A DNA stretch of 32,975 bases, taken from contig JAEZVB010000003.1 in the NCBI GenBank assembly GCA_023443285.1, positions 1 through 32,975 on the forward strand, read 5' to 3'. The notes under the pieces were generated by a model. That model made no database searches. It was not told the origin of the DNA and saw only the letters and a program-made list of their open reading frames with translations. How positions within the stretch are numbered: position 1 is the stretch's first letter; each line of letters begins with the position of its first letter. Position numbers and translations under genes: made by a program. This document shows, piece by piece, positions 6,323 through 14,502 of the stretch. The DNA comes from Bacillota bacterium. GTDB taxonomy: Bacteria > Bacillota > Negativicutes > Sporomusales > Sporomusaceae.

Positions 6323-6973
6323 TTACTTCCTGCGTTTCTTGAGTTCCTCGAACAGCTCACTTGGCGTAATAGTGTGGTTGGCAAGTAGTACCAGGCAGTG
6401 ATACCAGAGATCAGCCATCTCATACAGTATCTCGGCCTTATCGTTGTTTTTAGAAGCAATGATGGTTTCAGCTGCTTCTTCGCCGACTTTTTTAAGAATT
6501 TTATCCTGTCCTTTTTCAAATAGGTAGTTGGTATAAGAACCTTCTTTGGGGTTGTGTTTACGGTCATTGATGACATTATAAAGTTCATATAAAACGCCGG
6601 CCAGCGGCTCTTTATACACTTTATCCGGATCGACCAGTTTTGCCGCCTGCTCAGTTTCTGTATCCAGCCTGCGGCTAAAACACGAGAAAGTGCCTTCATG
6701 GCAGGCCACACCGGTTTGGTTTACCTTAACCAAAATGGTATCAGCATCACAGTCATAATACATTTCCTTAACCGCTTGCACATGACCGGAGGCTTCACCC
6801 TTCTGCCAGAGCGCTTTACGGCTACGGCTATAAAACCAAGTTACACCGGTTTCTAACGTTTTAGTTAAGGATTCGGCATTCATATAAGCTAACATGAGTA
6901 CGGTTCCGGAAGCCTCGTCTTGAATAATCGCCGGAGCCAAGCCGCTAGCATCGAATTTTACTTTATCTATCAT
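6323..6973 (-). CDS. hisIE: Bifunctional phosphoribosyl-AMP cyclohydrolase / phosphoribosyl-ATP pyrophosphohydrolase
   Basis: A 216-residue fusion performing steps 2 and 3 of histidine synthesis. Residues 1-115 are the HisI cyclohydrolase (VLMLAYMNAESL, TGVTWFYSRSR, YYDCDADTILVKV, GVACHEGTFSCF) with the metal-binding Asp and Cys residues intact. Residues 120-216 are the HisE pyrophosphatase (LYELYNVI, SYTNYLFEKG, KKVGEEAAETIIASKN, EMADLWYHCLVLL). Its ATG overlaps the hisF stop by four bases, so translation is coupled. It is the last gene of the operon. Length and domain order are normal for Firmicutes. Confidence 0.96.
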   Translation of the reverse strand: MIDKVKFDASGLAPAIIQDEASGTVLMLAYMNAESLTKTLETGVTWFYSRSRKALWQKGEASGHVQAVKEMYYDCDADTILVKVNQTGVACHEGTFSCFSRRLDTETEQAAKLVDPDKVYKEPLAGVLYELYNVINDRKHNPKEGSYTNYLFEKGQDKILKKVGEEAAETIIASKNNDKAEILYEMADLWYHCLVLLANHTITPSELFEELKKRRK

Positions 6974-7728
6974 AATCTCACCTCTACCCCACGGGATTTA
7001 AGATATTCCTTAACCTGGCCAACCGTAAACTGGCCATAATGGAATACTGATGCTGCCAGTACTGCATCAGCTTTACCGGCAGTTAGTACTTCATAGAAAT
7101 GTTCCATCTCACCTGCTCCGCCTGACGCGATGACCGGCACATTGACAGCTTCCGATACCGCTCGGGTCAGGGGAATATCGTAACCATCCTTGGTACCGTC
7201 TTTATCCATACTTGTCAGAAGAATTTCCCCTGCACCCAGTGCCGTAGCACGTTTAACCCATTCTAATACATCGATACCGGTTGGCGTACGTCCGCCATTA
7301 ATATATACTTCCCAAGTATCCTGTCCGGACTGGCGGGCATCGACAGCCAGGACAATGCACTGACTGCCAAAGCGTTTGGCGCCTTCGGCCAAGAGTTCAG
7401 GGTTCTTGACAGCTGCCGTATTTAGCGAAACCTTATCGGCTCCGGCATTAAGCATTGTCCGGATATCTTCCACTGTCCGGATACCACCGCCTACCGTGAA
7501 GGGGATAAACACTTGCGCGGCTACTTCCCCTACTACCTCTACCATAGTCTTGCGTTCATCGGAAGAAGCAGTAATATCGAGGAAAACCAGTTCGTCAGCC
7601 AGCTTAACATCATACACCTTAGCCAGTTCCACCGGATCGCCGGCATCGCGTAGTCCAACGAAATTAGTACCTTTTACCACCCGCCCGTCTTTAACATCCA
7701 GGCAGGGAATAATTCGTTTCGTATACAT
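6970..7728 (-). CDS. hisF: Imidazole glycerol phosphate synthase, cyclase subunit
   Basis: A 252-residue TIM barrel that makes imidazole glycerol phosphate and AICAR from PRFAR, using ammonia supplied by HisH. Landmarks are the catalytic Asp in IIPCLDVKDGRVVKG near residue 11, VGGGIRTVEDI, LAVDARQ, EILLTSMDKDGTKDGYD with the second catalytic Asp, and VIASGGAGEMEHF. The full length is normal. The ATG at 7728 follows AAGGAGTG. The gap to hisA is seven bases and hisIE overlaps its end. Confidence 0.97.
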   Translation of the reverse strand: MYTKRIIPCLDVKDGRVVKGTNFVGLRDAGDPVELAKVYDVKLADELVFLDITASSDERKTMVEVVGEVAAQVFIPFTVGGGIRTVEDIRTMLNAGADKVSLNTAAVKNPELLAEGAKRFGSQCIVLAVDARQSGQDTWEVYINGGRTPTGIDVLEWVKRATALGAGEILLTSMDKDGTKDGYDIPLTRAVSEAVNVPVIASGGAGEMEHFYEVLTAGKADAVLAASVFHYGQFTVGQVKEYLKSRGVEVRL

Positions 7729-7735
7729 TACATTA

Positions 7736-8464
7736 TCACTCCTTGGCTAAACGAATGGCTGCCGCTACATCAACAGCACCAGTGTAGATGGCTTTACCGA
7801 CAATAACACCCTCAATACCACCCTGGGTATTGGCGGCTTTGAGCGCAGTAATATCCTCAAGGCTTTTCACACCACCGGAGGCGATAACCGGAATCCCAGC
7901 CGCCTTCGCTAGCGAAGCCGTTGCCGCTACATTAACACCCTGCAGGGTACCATCCCGAGAGATATCAGTATAAATGATCCGGGCAACGCCAGCCTCTGCC
8001 ATTTTCTTAGCCAGTTCCTCTGCGCCCACACCGCCTGACACTTCCCAGCCGTCAACAGCGGCCTGTCCATCGCGGGCATCTATCCCCACAACTATCTGAC
8101 TGCCAAACTTACGGCAAGCCTCGCGTACAAGCTCTGGATTACGAACAGCAACAGACCCCAGTATTACCCTGCTAACACCAGCCTCAAGCACCTCTTCAAT
8201 ATTATCAAGGGTGCGAATACCGCCGCCTAGTTGTACCGGAATATTCACAGACTTCACAATAGTGCTTACCACTGCAAGATTCACCGACTTGCCTGCCAGT
8301 GCGCCGTCTAAATCAACAACATGCAAGTATTCCGCCCCGGCTTCAGCCCATTTAAGCGCCATATCGGCAGGGTTATCGGCAAACACAGTTTCCTTATCAA
8401 ATCGCCCTTCGGTCAGACGGACACAGCGCCCGCCGCGAATATCGATTGCTGGATATATAATCAT
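7736..8464 (-). CDS. hisA: ProFAR isomerase (phosphoribosylformimino-5-aminoimidazole carboxamide ribotide isomerase)
   Basis: A 242-residue TIM barrel paralogous to HisF. It begins with IYPAIDIRGGRCVRL, carrying the first catalytic Asp, and has VQLGGGIRTLDNIEEV, IVVGIDARDG, IIYTDISRDGTLQGVN with the second catalytic Asp, and PVIASGGVKSLEDI. It isomerises ProFAR to PRFAR for the HisH-HisF complex. The ATG at 8464 follows TAGGAG and lies four bases after the hisH stop. Confidence 0.97.
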   Translation of the reverse strand: MIIYPAIDIRGGRCVRLTEGRFDKETVFADNPADMALKWAEAGAEYLHVVDLDGALAGKSVNLAVVSTIVKSVNIPVQLGGGIRTLDNIEEVLEAGVSRVILGSVAVRNPELVREACRKFGSQIVVGIDARDGQAAVDGWEVSGGVGAEELAKKMAEAGVARIIYTDISRDGTLQGVNVAATASLAKAAGIPVIASGGVKSLEDITALKAANTQGGIEGVIVGKAIYTGAVDVAAAIRLAKE

Positions 8465-8468
8465 AATC

Positions 8469-9101
8469 TCAACTCCTAATAAAGTTAGCCAAAATACCTA
8501 ACCCTGTTGCACTTGATTTTTCGGGATGAAACTGGACTGCCTGCACGTTACCGCAGCCTACGGCAGCAGTAACAGCGCTGCCGTACTCAGTCACAGCCGT
8601 AACAACATCCTGATTCTCAGGCACAGCATGGTAGCTATGAACGAAATAAACATAAGGAGTTGCATTCAGCCCGGTAAATAGCGGACTTGGTGTCCTAAAC
8701 TCCAGGCTGTTCCAGCCCATATGCGGAATTTTAAGTTCGGGTGCGATTATTTTGCGCACCATTCCTGGCATAATTCCTAGTCCTGGCACACCAGGATCTT
8801 CTTCGCTGCCATCAAATAACAACTGCAAGCCAAGGCAAATCCCGAGAAAGCTTGTGCCCCGCCCTGCCACTTCTTTAATGACATTAACAAGACCATAACT
8901 CTGTAGATTTGCCATGCAGTCGCCAAATGCCCCAACCCCGGGCAATACTACCTTGGCGGCACTATTTATGACTGCCGGATCGCTGGTAACAACAATATCA
9001 TACCGGCTCCCGTTTTCGGTATTCAACTTGGCTAACGCCTTGGACACACTATGCAAATTGCCCATACCATAATCAATAATTGCTAAGGTCGCAAGAGCCA
9101 T
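8469..9101 (-). CDS. hisH: Imidazole glycerol phosphate synthase, glutamine amidotransferase subunit
   Basis: A 210-residue class I glutamine amidotransferase. The nucleophile lies in FLGICLGLQLLFDGSEE and the His-Glu pair in VQAVQFHPEKSS. The N-terminal IDYGMGNLHSV and the PHMGWNSL segment are typical of HisH. It hydrolyses glutamine and channels ammonia into HisF. AAGGAGG precedes the ATG at 9101. A 74-bp gap without a recognisable terminator separates it from hisB, the largest space in the operon. Confidence 0.97.
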   Translation of the reverse strand: MALATLAIIDYGMGNLHSVSKALAKLNTENGSRYDIVVTSDPAVINSAAKVVLPGVGAFGDCMANLQSYGLVNVIKEVAGRGTSFLGICLGLQLLFDGSEEDPGVPGLGIMPGMVRKIIAPELKIPHMGWNSLEFRTPSPLFTGLNATPYVYFVHSYHAVPENQDVVTAVTEYGSAVTAAVGCGNVQAVQFHPEKSSATGLGILANFIRS

Positions 9102-9175
9102 CGCTAAGCCTCCTTTATTCTAATTACTATAAGTGAGATTGCCACGCTACTGCTCGCACTGACTCGCTTTTCTCT

Positions 9176-9763
9176 CTATAGCATTCCTTTAGTTGACATT
9201 ACACCCTTGATTCTGTCATCTAGCCGTGTGGCTTCATCCAGTGCCCGGCCTAATGCCTTAAAGATAGCTTCAATAATATGATGGGTATTCTTGCCTGACA
9301 ATAACCGCACATGCAGCGTAAGCCCAGCATGCACACTAAGTGCCCGCAAAAACTCCTCGGTTAATTCACTGTCAAACTGACCAACTTGTTCACTTGGCAG
9401 TACTGCATCAAACACCAGATAAGGGCGTCCGCTAATATCAAGCGATACCATTACCAGCGCTTCGTCCATGGGAACAAAGGCTGTTCCATAACGTTTGATC
9501 CCGGCTTTGTTACCCAAAGCCTGGGCTAACGCCTGTCCCAAAACAATGCCGGTGTCTTCTACCGTGTGGTGTCCATCAACATGAATATCGCCGTTAGCTT
9601 CTACTGTCAAATCAAACAGACCATGTTTGCCAAATAATATCAGCATATGGTCAAAAAAACCAATACCTGTCTTACTCTGAGACTGACCACTGCCGTCAAG
9701 ATGTAAAGTTACTTTTATGGCGGTTTCCCCGGTAATTCGTTCTAAGCTGGCAGTTCGGCTCAT
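9176..9763 (-). CDS. hisB: Imidazoleglycerol-phosphate dehydratase (monofunctional)
   Basis: A 195-residue enzyme for the sixth step. It carries the two metal-binding repeats: FFDHMLILFGKHG with DGHHTVEDTGIVLG, and LSVHAGLTLHVRLLSGKNTH with HIIEAIFKALGRAL. There is no fused phosphatase domain, so histidinol phosphatase must be encoded elsewhere; no clear HisJ/HisN is in this window. The ATG overlaps the hisC stop by four bases, indicating coupled translation. Confidence 0.97.
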   Translation of the reverse strand: MSRTASLERITGETAIKVTLHLDGSGQSQSKTGIGFFDHMLILFGKHGLFDLTVEANGDIHVDGHHTVEDTGIVLGQALAQALGNKAGIKRYGTAFVPMDEALVMVSLDISGRPYLVFDAVLPSEQVGQFDSELTEEFLRALSVHAGLTLHVRLLSGKNTHHIIEAIFKALGRALDEATRLDDRIKGVMSTKGML

Positions 9764-10803
9764 ACAGTAAGCGCCTCCAATACAGCATTATTCTCCACCG
9801 GCGTTCCCACGCCAATTCGGATGCAGTTAGTAAGTCCGGGCGCTGTACTGAAATCACGAATACCAATCCCTTTGGCACTAAGGCTCTTAGCCATAGCTGC
9901 TATATTATCACTCTTAACCAGCAGGAAATTGGTATGCGACGGATATACAGTCACACCGTCAAGTGCGCTAAGCGCCGCCGTCATTCGGGCGCGCTCACGG
10001 CTATTAGCTTCGATACTGGCAGTATACTCCTGGCGCATGTTAAATACAATCTCAGCCACTATAAGTGTCAAAGAATTTACACTGTAAGGCAAGAGTACTT
10101 TACCAAGTACCTCGGCGATGCTCTCATTTGTCAGGAGAAACCCAATCCGCGCAGATGCCAGGCCGTAGGCTTTGGAAAAGGTGCGGGCTATGGCAACATT
10201 CTGATACTTATCCAGCAAATCGATTGAAGTTTTGCCATAAAACTCATAATAGGCTTCATCAATAACCACAAGGCTCTTGGTATTGGCCACAATATATTCA
10301 ATCTGCTCTGGCGGCAATACCCCGCCTGTCGGATTATTGGGATTACACAACAAAATCACGCTGGCTTCAGCCTGGTTGGAAGCTGCCAATAATTTATCTG
10401 CATCCAGAGTGTAATCAGCATTAAGTGGCACCGGTACCGGCTGGCTGTCAGCCAACTTGACATAAATGCCATACATAGAAAACGACGGCGTGGGATATAC
10501 AATACTGCGGCCGGCACCGCCAAAAGCAAAACACAATTTCTCCAAAATTTCACTGGAGCCATTGCCGACAAGAACATTAGCGGCTTTCACGCCAAACCCG
10601 GCGGCAATGGTCTCCTTTAGCGATTGCGCAGTCAATTCGGGATAGCGATTAAAGGGCAATGCAGATAGTTTTTCCATAACCTTGGCTTTGATCGCCGGGG
10701 GCATATCGTTTGGGCTCTCATTAGCATCAAGTCTGACAGGCCACTCCATCTCTTCCACAGAATATGTTGGTAATACCTCAAGCCCGCTGCGAGGTGCAAT
10801 CAT
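9760..10803 (-). CDS. hisC: Histidinol-phosphate aminotransferase
   Basis: A 347-residue fold-type I PLP aminotransferase. Visible features are RLDANESPND near the start, GNGSSEILEKL, VILLCNPNNPTGG, VIDEAYYEF and the PLP lysine in ARTFSKAYGLASARIGF. The C-terminal IRIGVGTPVENN includes the substrate-carboxylate Arg. It converts imidazole acetol phosphate to histidinol phosphate. GAGGGGG stands before the ATG at 10803, one base after the hisD stop. Confidence 0.96.
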   Translation of the reverse strand: MIAPRSGLEVLPTYSVEEMEWPVRLDANESPNDMPPAIKAKVMEKLSALPFNRYPELTAQSLKETIAAGFGVKAANVLVGNGSSEILEKLCFAFGGAGRSIVYPTPSFSMYGIYVKLADSQPVPVPLNADYTLDADKLLAASNQAEASVILLCNPNNPTGGVLPPEQIEYIVANTKSLVVIDEAYYEFYGKTSIDLLDKYQNVAIARTFSKAYGLASARIGFLLTNESIAEVLGKVLLPYSVNSLTLIVAEIVFNMRQEYTASIEANSRERARMTAALSALDGVTVYPSHTNFLLVKSDNIAAMAKSLSAKGIGIRDFSTAPGLTNCIRIGVGTPVENNAVLEALTV

Positions 10804-10804
10804 A

Positions 10805-12145
10805 TTAATTCCCCCTCAATCTTACAGCATTAGCATGCGCTGTCAGTCCCTCTGCTTCAGCTAGCTTGATTATCTGGCCGCTGACAGCTGCCAGGGCTTC
10901 CTGAGTATAGGCAATAATACTGCTTTTTTTCATAAAGGTTTCTACATTGAGCACCGAATAAAAACGTGCTGTACCGCCAGTCGGCAATACATGATTAGGC
11001 CCGGCAAAATAATCGCCCAGCGGTTCCGGTGAATAGGCTCCCATGAAGATAGCTCCGGCATGCCGCACATAAGGTAGCAGTTTAAACGGCTCAGCCGTTA
11101 ATAATTCCAAGTGTTCGGGGGCGGAAATATTAGCCAGTTCAATGGCTTCATAAATGTCTTTGGTGATGAGAATAAAACTATTATCTTCGATCGCCTGGGC
11201 AGCAATATCTCTACGGCTTAATGCAGCCAGTTGGCGTTCCACTTCTTTTTCTACTTGTACAGATAAATCGGTACTGTCGGTAATAAGAATACTTGATGCC
11301 AGCACATCATGCTCGGCCTGGCTAAGCATATCTGCCGCCACATACTTGGGGTCTGCGGTACTATCTGCCACAATCAGAATCTCACTTGGACCGGCCAGCA
11401 TATCAATATCGACATGCCCATAAACCGCTTTCTTAGCCAAGGTAACAAAAATATTACCCGGCCCGGTAATCTTATCCACTTTGGGAATAGTCTCAGTACC
11501 GAAGGCTAGTGCAGCTACTGCCTGAGCGCCGCCTACCTTAAATATTTTGGTAACACCGGCCAGCTTTGCCGCCGCAAGTACATAGGGATTGACCGCGCCT
11601 TCCAGGCTTGGCGGCACAACCATAATAATCTCTTTTACCCCGGCCACTGCTGCCGGTACAGCATTCATAATCACAGAAGACGGATACGCAGCCGTACCGC
11701 CTGGAACATAAATGCCAACCCTGTCAAGCGGTGTACATTTCTGGCCTAAGATCGCACCCTGTTCCCGCTCAGAAAACCAAGATTTAGGCAATTGCTCAGC
11801 ATGAAAGCGTTTCACATTAGCTACCGCTGCTTCGAGTGCCGAAACTACTTCCTTGTCGGCTCCGGCAATAGCTCTTTCAATCTCAGCTTGGGTTACCTCC
11901 AATGTTTCGGCGGTGAAATCTGCACCGTCAATTAACTTAGTATATTTTAAAACAGCGGCATTTCCTTCGCGCCGTACCGCTTCGACAATACGCTCAACTA
12001 CCTGCTGGGCTGACAAATCCTCACCGAAGGTTTCCTTTACTTTGGCACGTCCTCCAGCACTGAGTACTATTTTATCAAAAGACGGTTTTTCCAGTATTTC
12101 TGCTATTTCTTCTTTGCTAAAAAAACTACTGTGAATGCGTTTCAT
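10805..12145 (-). CDS. hisD: Histidinol dehydrogenase
   Basis: A 446-residue NAD-dependent enzyme catalysing the last two steps to histidine. Features are YVPGGTAAYPSSVIM, GVKEIIMVVPP, KVGGAQAVAALAFGTETIPK, DKITGPGNIFVTLAKK, IDMLAGPSEILIVAD, QAEHDVLASSILIT and the C-terminal SAPEHLELLT and YFAGPNHVLPTGGTARF, with the zinc ligands and catalytic Glu-His intact. It starts with an ATG at 12145 that overlaps the hisG stop by four bases. Confidence 0.97.
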   Translation of the reverse strand: MKRIHSSFFSKEEIAEILEKPSFDKIVLSAGGRAKVKETFGEDLSAQQVVERIVEAVRREGNAAVLKYTKLIDGADFTAETLEVTQAEIERAIAGADKEVVSALEAAVANVKRFHAEQLPKSWFSEREQGAILGQKCTPLDRVGIYVPGGTAAYPSSVIMNAVPAAVAGVKEIIMVVPPSLEGAVNPYVLAAAKLAGVTKIFKVGGAQAVAALAFGTETIPKVDKITGPGNIFVTLAKKAVYGHVDIDMLAGPSEILIVADSTADPKYVAADMLSQAEHDVLASSILITDSTDLSVQVEKEVERQLAALSRRDIAAQAIEDNSFILITKDIYEAIELANISAPEHLELLTAEPFKLLPYVRHAGAIFMGAYSPEPLGDYFAGPNHVLPTGGTARFYSVLNVETFMKKSSIIAYTQEALAAVSGQIIKLAEAEGLTAHANAVRLRGN

Positions 12146-12807
12146 GCCTTAACCTCACTTTCTACAAGCGCTTTTAAGCCTTCTACCATTTTGTTAATAC
12201 GATCAAACTTCATTTTAAAGCTCACCCGGTTAGCAATAAACCTGGCTGTTGCCGGATGAATCTGGGCAATTTCTATCAGGTTATTTTCCTTCAGAGTACG
12301 ACCAGTTTCCACTAAGTCCACAATGACCTCAGCCAACCCCACAATAGGTGCTAATTCAATAGAACCGTTAAGCTTGATAATCTCCATCTGAATGCCAACA
12401 CTATGAAAAAAGTTTTCAGCGATCCGCGGATATTTAGTGGCTACCCGCATATGAGCATAGTCACTTAATTTTTCTTGTTTAAGTGCCTGGGGAACGGCTA
12501 CCATCATCCGGCAAAAACCAAATTTTAAATCAAGCAGTTCATAAACATCCTTGCTTTCTTCTAGCAGCACATCCTTGCCAATTATCCCAATATCAGCGGC
12601 ACCATACTCTACATAGGTAGGCAAATCAGCGGTTTTAGTGATGATAAACCGGATTTTCTCGGCCTCATTGGCAATAACCAATTTACGCGAGTTTTCGCTA
12701 AGGCCTTCGGCCGTATAGCCGATTTTGGCCAACATATTTGCGGAAAGATCAAAGAGTTTACCTTTAGGCAAGGCTATTGTTAAATAATCCATATCATTTG
12801 AGGTCAT
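12142..12807 (-). CDS. hisG: ATP phosphoribosyltransferase, short-form catalytic subunit
   Basis: A 221-residue first and committed enzyme of histidine synthesis. It has LTIALPKGKLFDL, the ADIGIIGKDVLLEE segment, RVATKYPRIAENFF and the phosphate loop VGLAEVIVDLVETGRTLKEN. It stops before the regulatory ACT-like C-terminal domain of long-form HisG, so it needs the HisZ subunit, which is encoded at 14495-15679. The ATG at 12807 follows GGAGG at six bases. It is the first gene of the operon; its leader is only about 45 nt, which leaves no room for a T-box. Confidence 0.96.
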   Translation of the reverse strand: MTSNDMDYLTIALPKGKLFDLSANMLAKIGYTAEGLSENSRKLVIANEAEKIRFIITKTADLPTYVEYGAADIGIIGKDVLLEESKDVYELLDLKFGFCRMMVAVPQALKQEKLSDYAHMRVATKYPRIAENFFHSVGIQMEIIKLNGSIELAPIVGLAEVIVDLVETGRTLKENNLIEIAQIHPATARFIANRVSFKMKFDRINKMVEGLKALVESEVKA

Positions 12808-12826
12808 GATATGCCTCCTATTTATT

Positions 12827-12842
12827 CTTTAATTAATTAAAG
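12827..12842. promoter_or_regulatory. Candidate YerC/HisR operator in the hisG leader
   Basis: CTTTAATTAATTAAAG is a perfect 16-bp palindrome just after the expected transcription start of hisG. The yerC leader holds the same 15-bp element with one change (16079-16093). TrpR-like YerC proteins are proposed histidine regulators in Firmicutes. AT-richness makes a chance match possible. Confidence 0.5.
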
Positions 12843-12857
12843 GATTAACATGATAAT

Positions 12858-12886
12858 ATATTAACACCATGCATTGCCAACGTCAA
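12858..12886 (-). promoter_or_regulatory. Promoter of the his operon
   Basis: Minus strand TTGACG (12881-12886), a 17-bp spacer ending TGGTGT, and TAATAT (12858-12863). It lies about 50 bp before the hisG start codon. Confidence 0.75.
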
Positions 12887-13021
12887 TACACAAACCCAAT
12901 TTTTCATTAATACACTACCTGTGATTGCAAAATTCTTTACCACAAGCGAGATAGGTAGGAAAACGCTCTGTATATGTAGAAGTAGTTGGCAAGATAATAA
13001 CCTTATATAGGGGGGGTTACT

Positions 13022-13978
13022 ATGGGTACTTTGAATATTGTTGTATTCAATCCACTGGCTGACCGGCATAAAGAACTAATTACAGCCGCTGAGCCTAATG
13101 TAAATATAATCGTTTGTGATGAAAAGACCATTCGTGAACATATGCCTGAGTGTCATATTCTGGCAACCTGGGGCTGGGCAGAAACTCGTCACCTGTATCA
13201 AGCCGCCCCTCACTTGGAATGGATTCATGCATTAAGTGCCGGTGTTGAAAAACTGATCTTCCCGGAAATTCAAACAGCCGACACCCTCCTCACCAATTCT
13301 AAGGGCATCCACGGTATTCCGGTCTCTGAACATGTACTTGCTCTGATGCTAGCTTTTAGCAGGGGACTTAATTTGAGTATTCGTCAGCAACAGGCGAAAA
13401 CTTGGAAGCGAGTACCCACCAACGAATTACACGAACACACTCTTGCCATTATCGGCCTAGGCGCTATTGGCCGCGAAATTGCGAAAAAAGCCAAAGCGCT
13501 GGGCATGAATGTCATTGCCAGCAAACAGGAAATGACTACTGAGTTATTCGTAGACAAACTATATCCGCCTGATCAAGATAGTATGCTGGAAATGCTAGCC
13601 CAGGCCGACTTCGTCGTCATTGCCTTACCACTGACTGAGAATACTGAAAATCTACTTGGACTCAAGCAATTTAGCGTTATGAAGCCTTCAGCTTATCTGT
13701 TTAACATTGCCCGGGGCGCTATTGTGAATGAGGCCGATCTGGTCACAGCCCTGGAGCAAAAGCTAATTCGCGGAGCCGGTCTTGATGTATTTACACATGA
13801 ACCCCTGCCGGAGTCCAGTCCGCTGTGGACTATGCCTAATGTCATTATTACACCGCATGTTGCCGCCTTATCACCGGCCTATCTTGACCGAGCCATTAAG
13901 CTGTTTGCTGATAACCTCATCCGTTTTAGCCAGGGTCGGGATATGATAAACCTTGTTGATAAGACAAAAGGCTATTAA
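13022..13978 (+). CDS. D-isomer-specific 2-hydroxyacid dehydrogenase family protein
   Basis: A 318-residue NAD(P)-dependent dehydrogenase. The substrate domain is split around the Rossmann domain, which has the nucleotide loop LAIIGLGAIGREIAKKAKALG (glycines near 146-150). The catalytic triad is visible as Arg 231 (NIARGAIVNE), Glu 260 (DVFTHEPLP) and His 279 (ITPHVAALSP). It reduces an unidentified 2-keto acid; hydroxypyruvate, glyoxylate or a phenylpyruvate-like acid are all possible. GGGGGGG precedes the ATG at 13022. It is the only plus-strand gene in the histidine region, and its stop overlaps that of the convergent HD gene by three shared positions, with no terminator between them. Confidence 0.88.
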   Translation: MGTLNIVVFNPLADRHKELITAAEPNVNIIVCDEKTIREHMPECHILATWGWAETRHLYQAAPHLEWIHALSAGVEKLIFPEIQTADTLLTNSKGIHGIPVSEHVLALMLAFSRGLNLSIRQQQAKTWKRVPTNELHEHTLAIIGLGAIGREIAKKAKALGMNVIASKQEMTTELFVDKLYPPDQDSMLEMLAQADFVVIALPLTENTENLLGLKQFSVMKPSAYLFNIARGAIVNEADLVTALEQKLIRGAGLDVFTHEPLPESSPLWTMPNVIITPHVAALSPAYLDRAIKLFADNLIRFSQGRDMINLVDKTKGY

Positions 13979-14502
13979 TTTAGGTTATCGGCAGCTCTGA
14001 GCAGTGTAAGCTCCGGTGGTTCACCAACTGCCGGAGCTTCATGATGTCTGGCAATAATTTCGGTTATACTTAAGGGCATGCCTGCTGCTGCCAGCATAGC
14101 AGATCCGCGAGCGGCATGGTTATAATAAATATAGACAGCATGGCGCAGATTAGCTATTTTTCCGCCCCGCCCTTCTCGCCCCCATGACTTCGCCCACTGT
14201 GGCATAAACGTATCTAATATCACAGTAATGATCTTATCCGCTGTACTGACATCGCCTTTCACCTTGCCAACATCATGCAAGATCGCGCATTTTACCAATA
14301 AGTCTTGGTCGATATGCTTTTGATCGGCGACAAGCGCTAGCGCTGTATACGCCACATTCAAGGCATGCCGCTGGTCAGGCAGATTCATCTGCTCAAAGAA
14401 AGCGGCCTCCGCTTTGCTCAGATACTTATCAATAAAAATTTGATCGCGTTCTTCTATCCGGGCGGTAAGCGCGGCAACAACCTGTTTAACGCGTTTATTC
14501 AA
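13975..14502 (-). CDS. HD-domain metal-dependent phosphohydrolase
   Basis: A 175-residue protein with one HD domain: first His in DQRHALNVAYTAL, the HD pair in CAILHDVGKVKGD, later His in LRHAVYIYYNHAARG and IIARHHEAPAVGE, and a final Asp in LLRAADNLN. Such proteins hydrolyse phosphate esters, often nucleotides. The substrate is unknown. It begins with a TTG at 14502 that overlaps the hisZ stop, so it is translated with hisZ; the ribosome site (GAAGAA) is weak, and a later start cannot be excluded. A histidinol-phosphatase role would be attractive because hisB lacks one, but HD proteins are not a known family for that step. Confidence 0.75.
   Translation of the reverse strand: MNKRVKQVVAALTARIEERDQIFIDKYLSKAEAAFFEQMNLPDQRHALNVAYTALALVADQKHIDQDLLVKCAILHDVGKVKGDVSTADKIITVILDTFMPQWAKSWGREGRGGKIANLRHAVYIYYNHAARGSAMLAAAGMPLSITEIIARHHEAPAVGEPPELTLLRAADNLN

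Noticed and set aside
6319..6711. Second minus-strand frame within hisIE
   Set aside because: Shadow of hisIE in another frame with no conserved motif.
9934..10265. Overlapping plus-strand open frames inside hisC
   Set aside because: Antisense to a clearly conserved enzyme, without ribosome sites or recognisable domains.
12808..13021. T-box or attenuator controlling the his operon
   Set aside because: The promoter lies only about 50 bp before hisG; no specifier loop, T-box sequence or terminator is present.
12845..13069. Minus-strand 74-codon frame upstream of hisG
   Set aside because: Contains the his promoter, overlaps the dehydrogenase start on the other strand and has no ribosome site.
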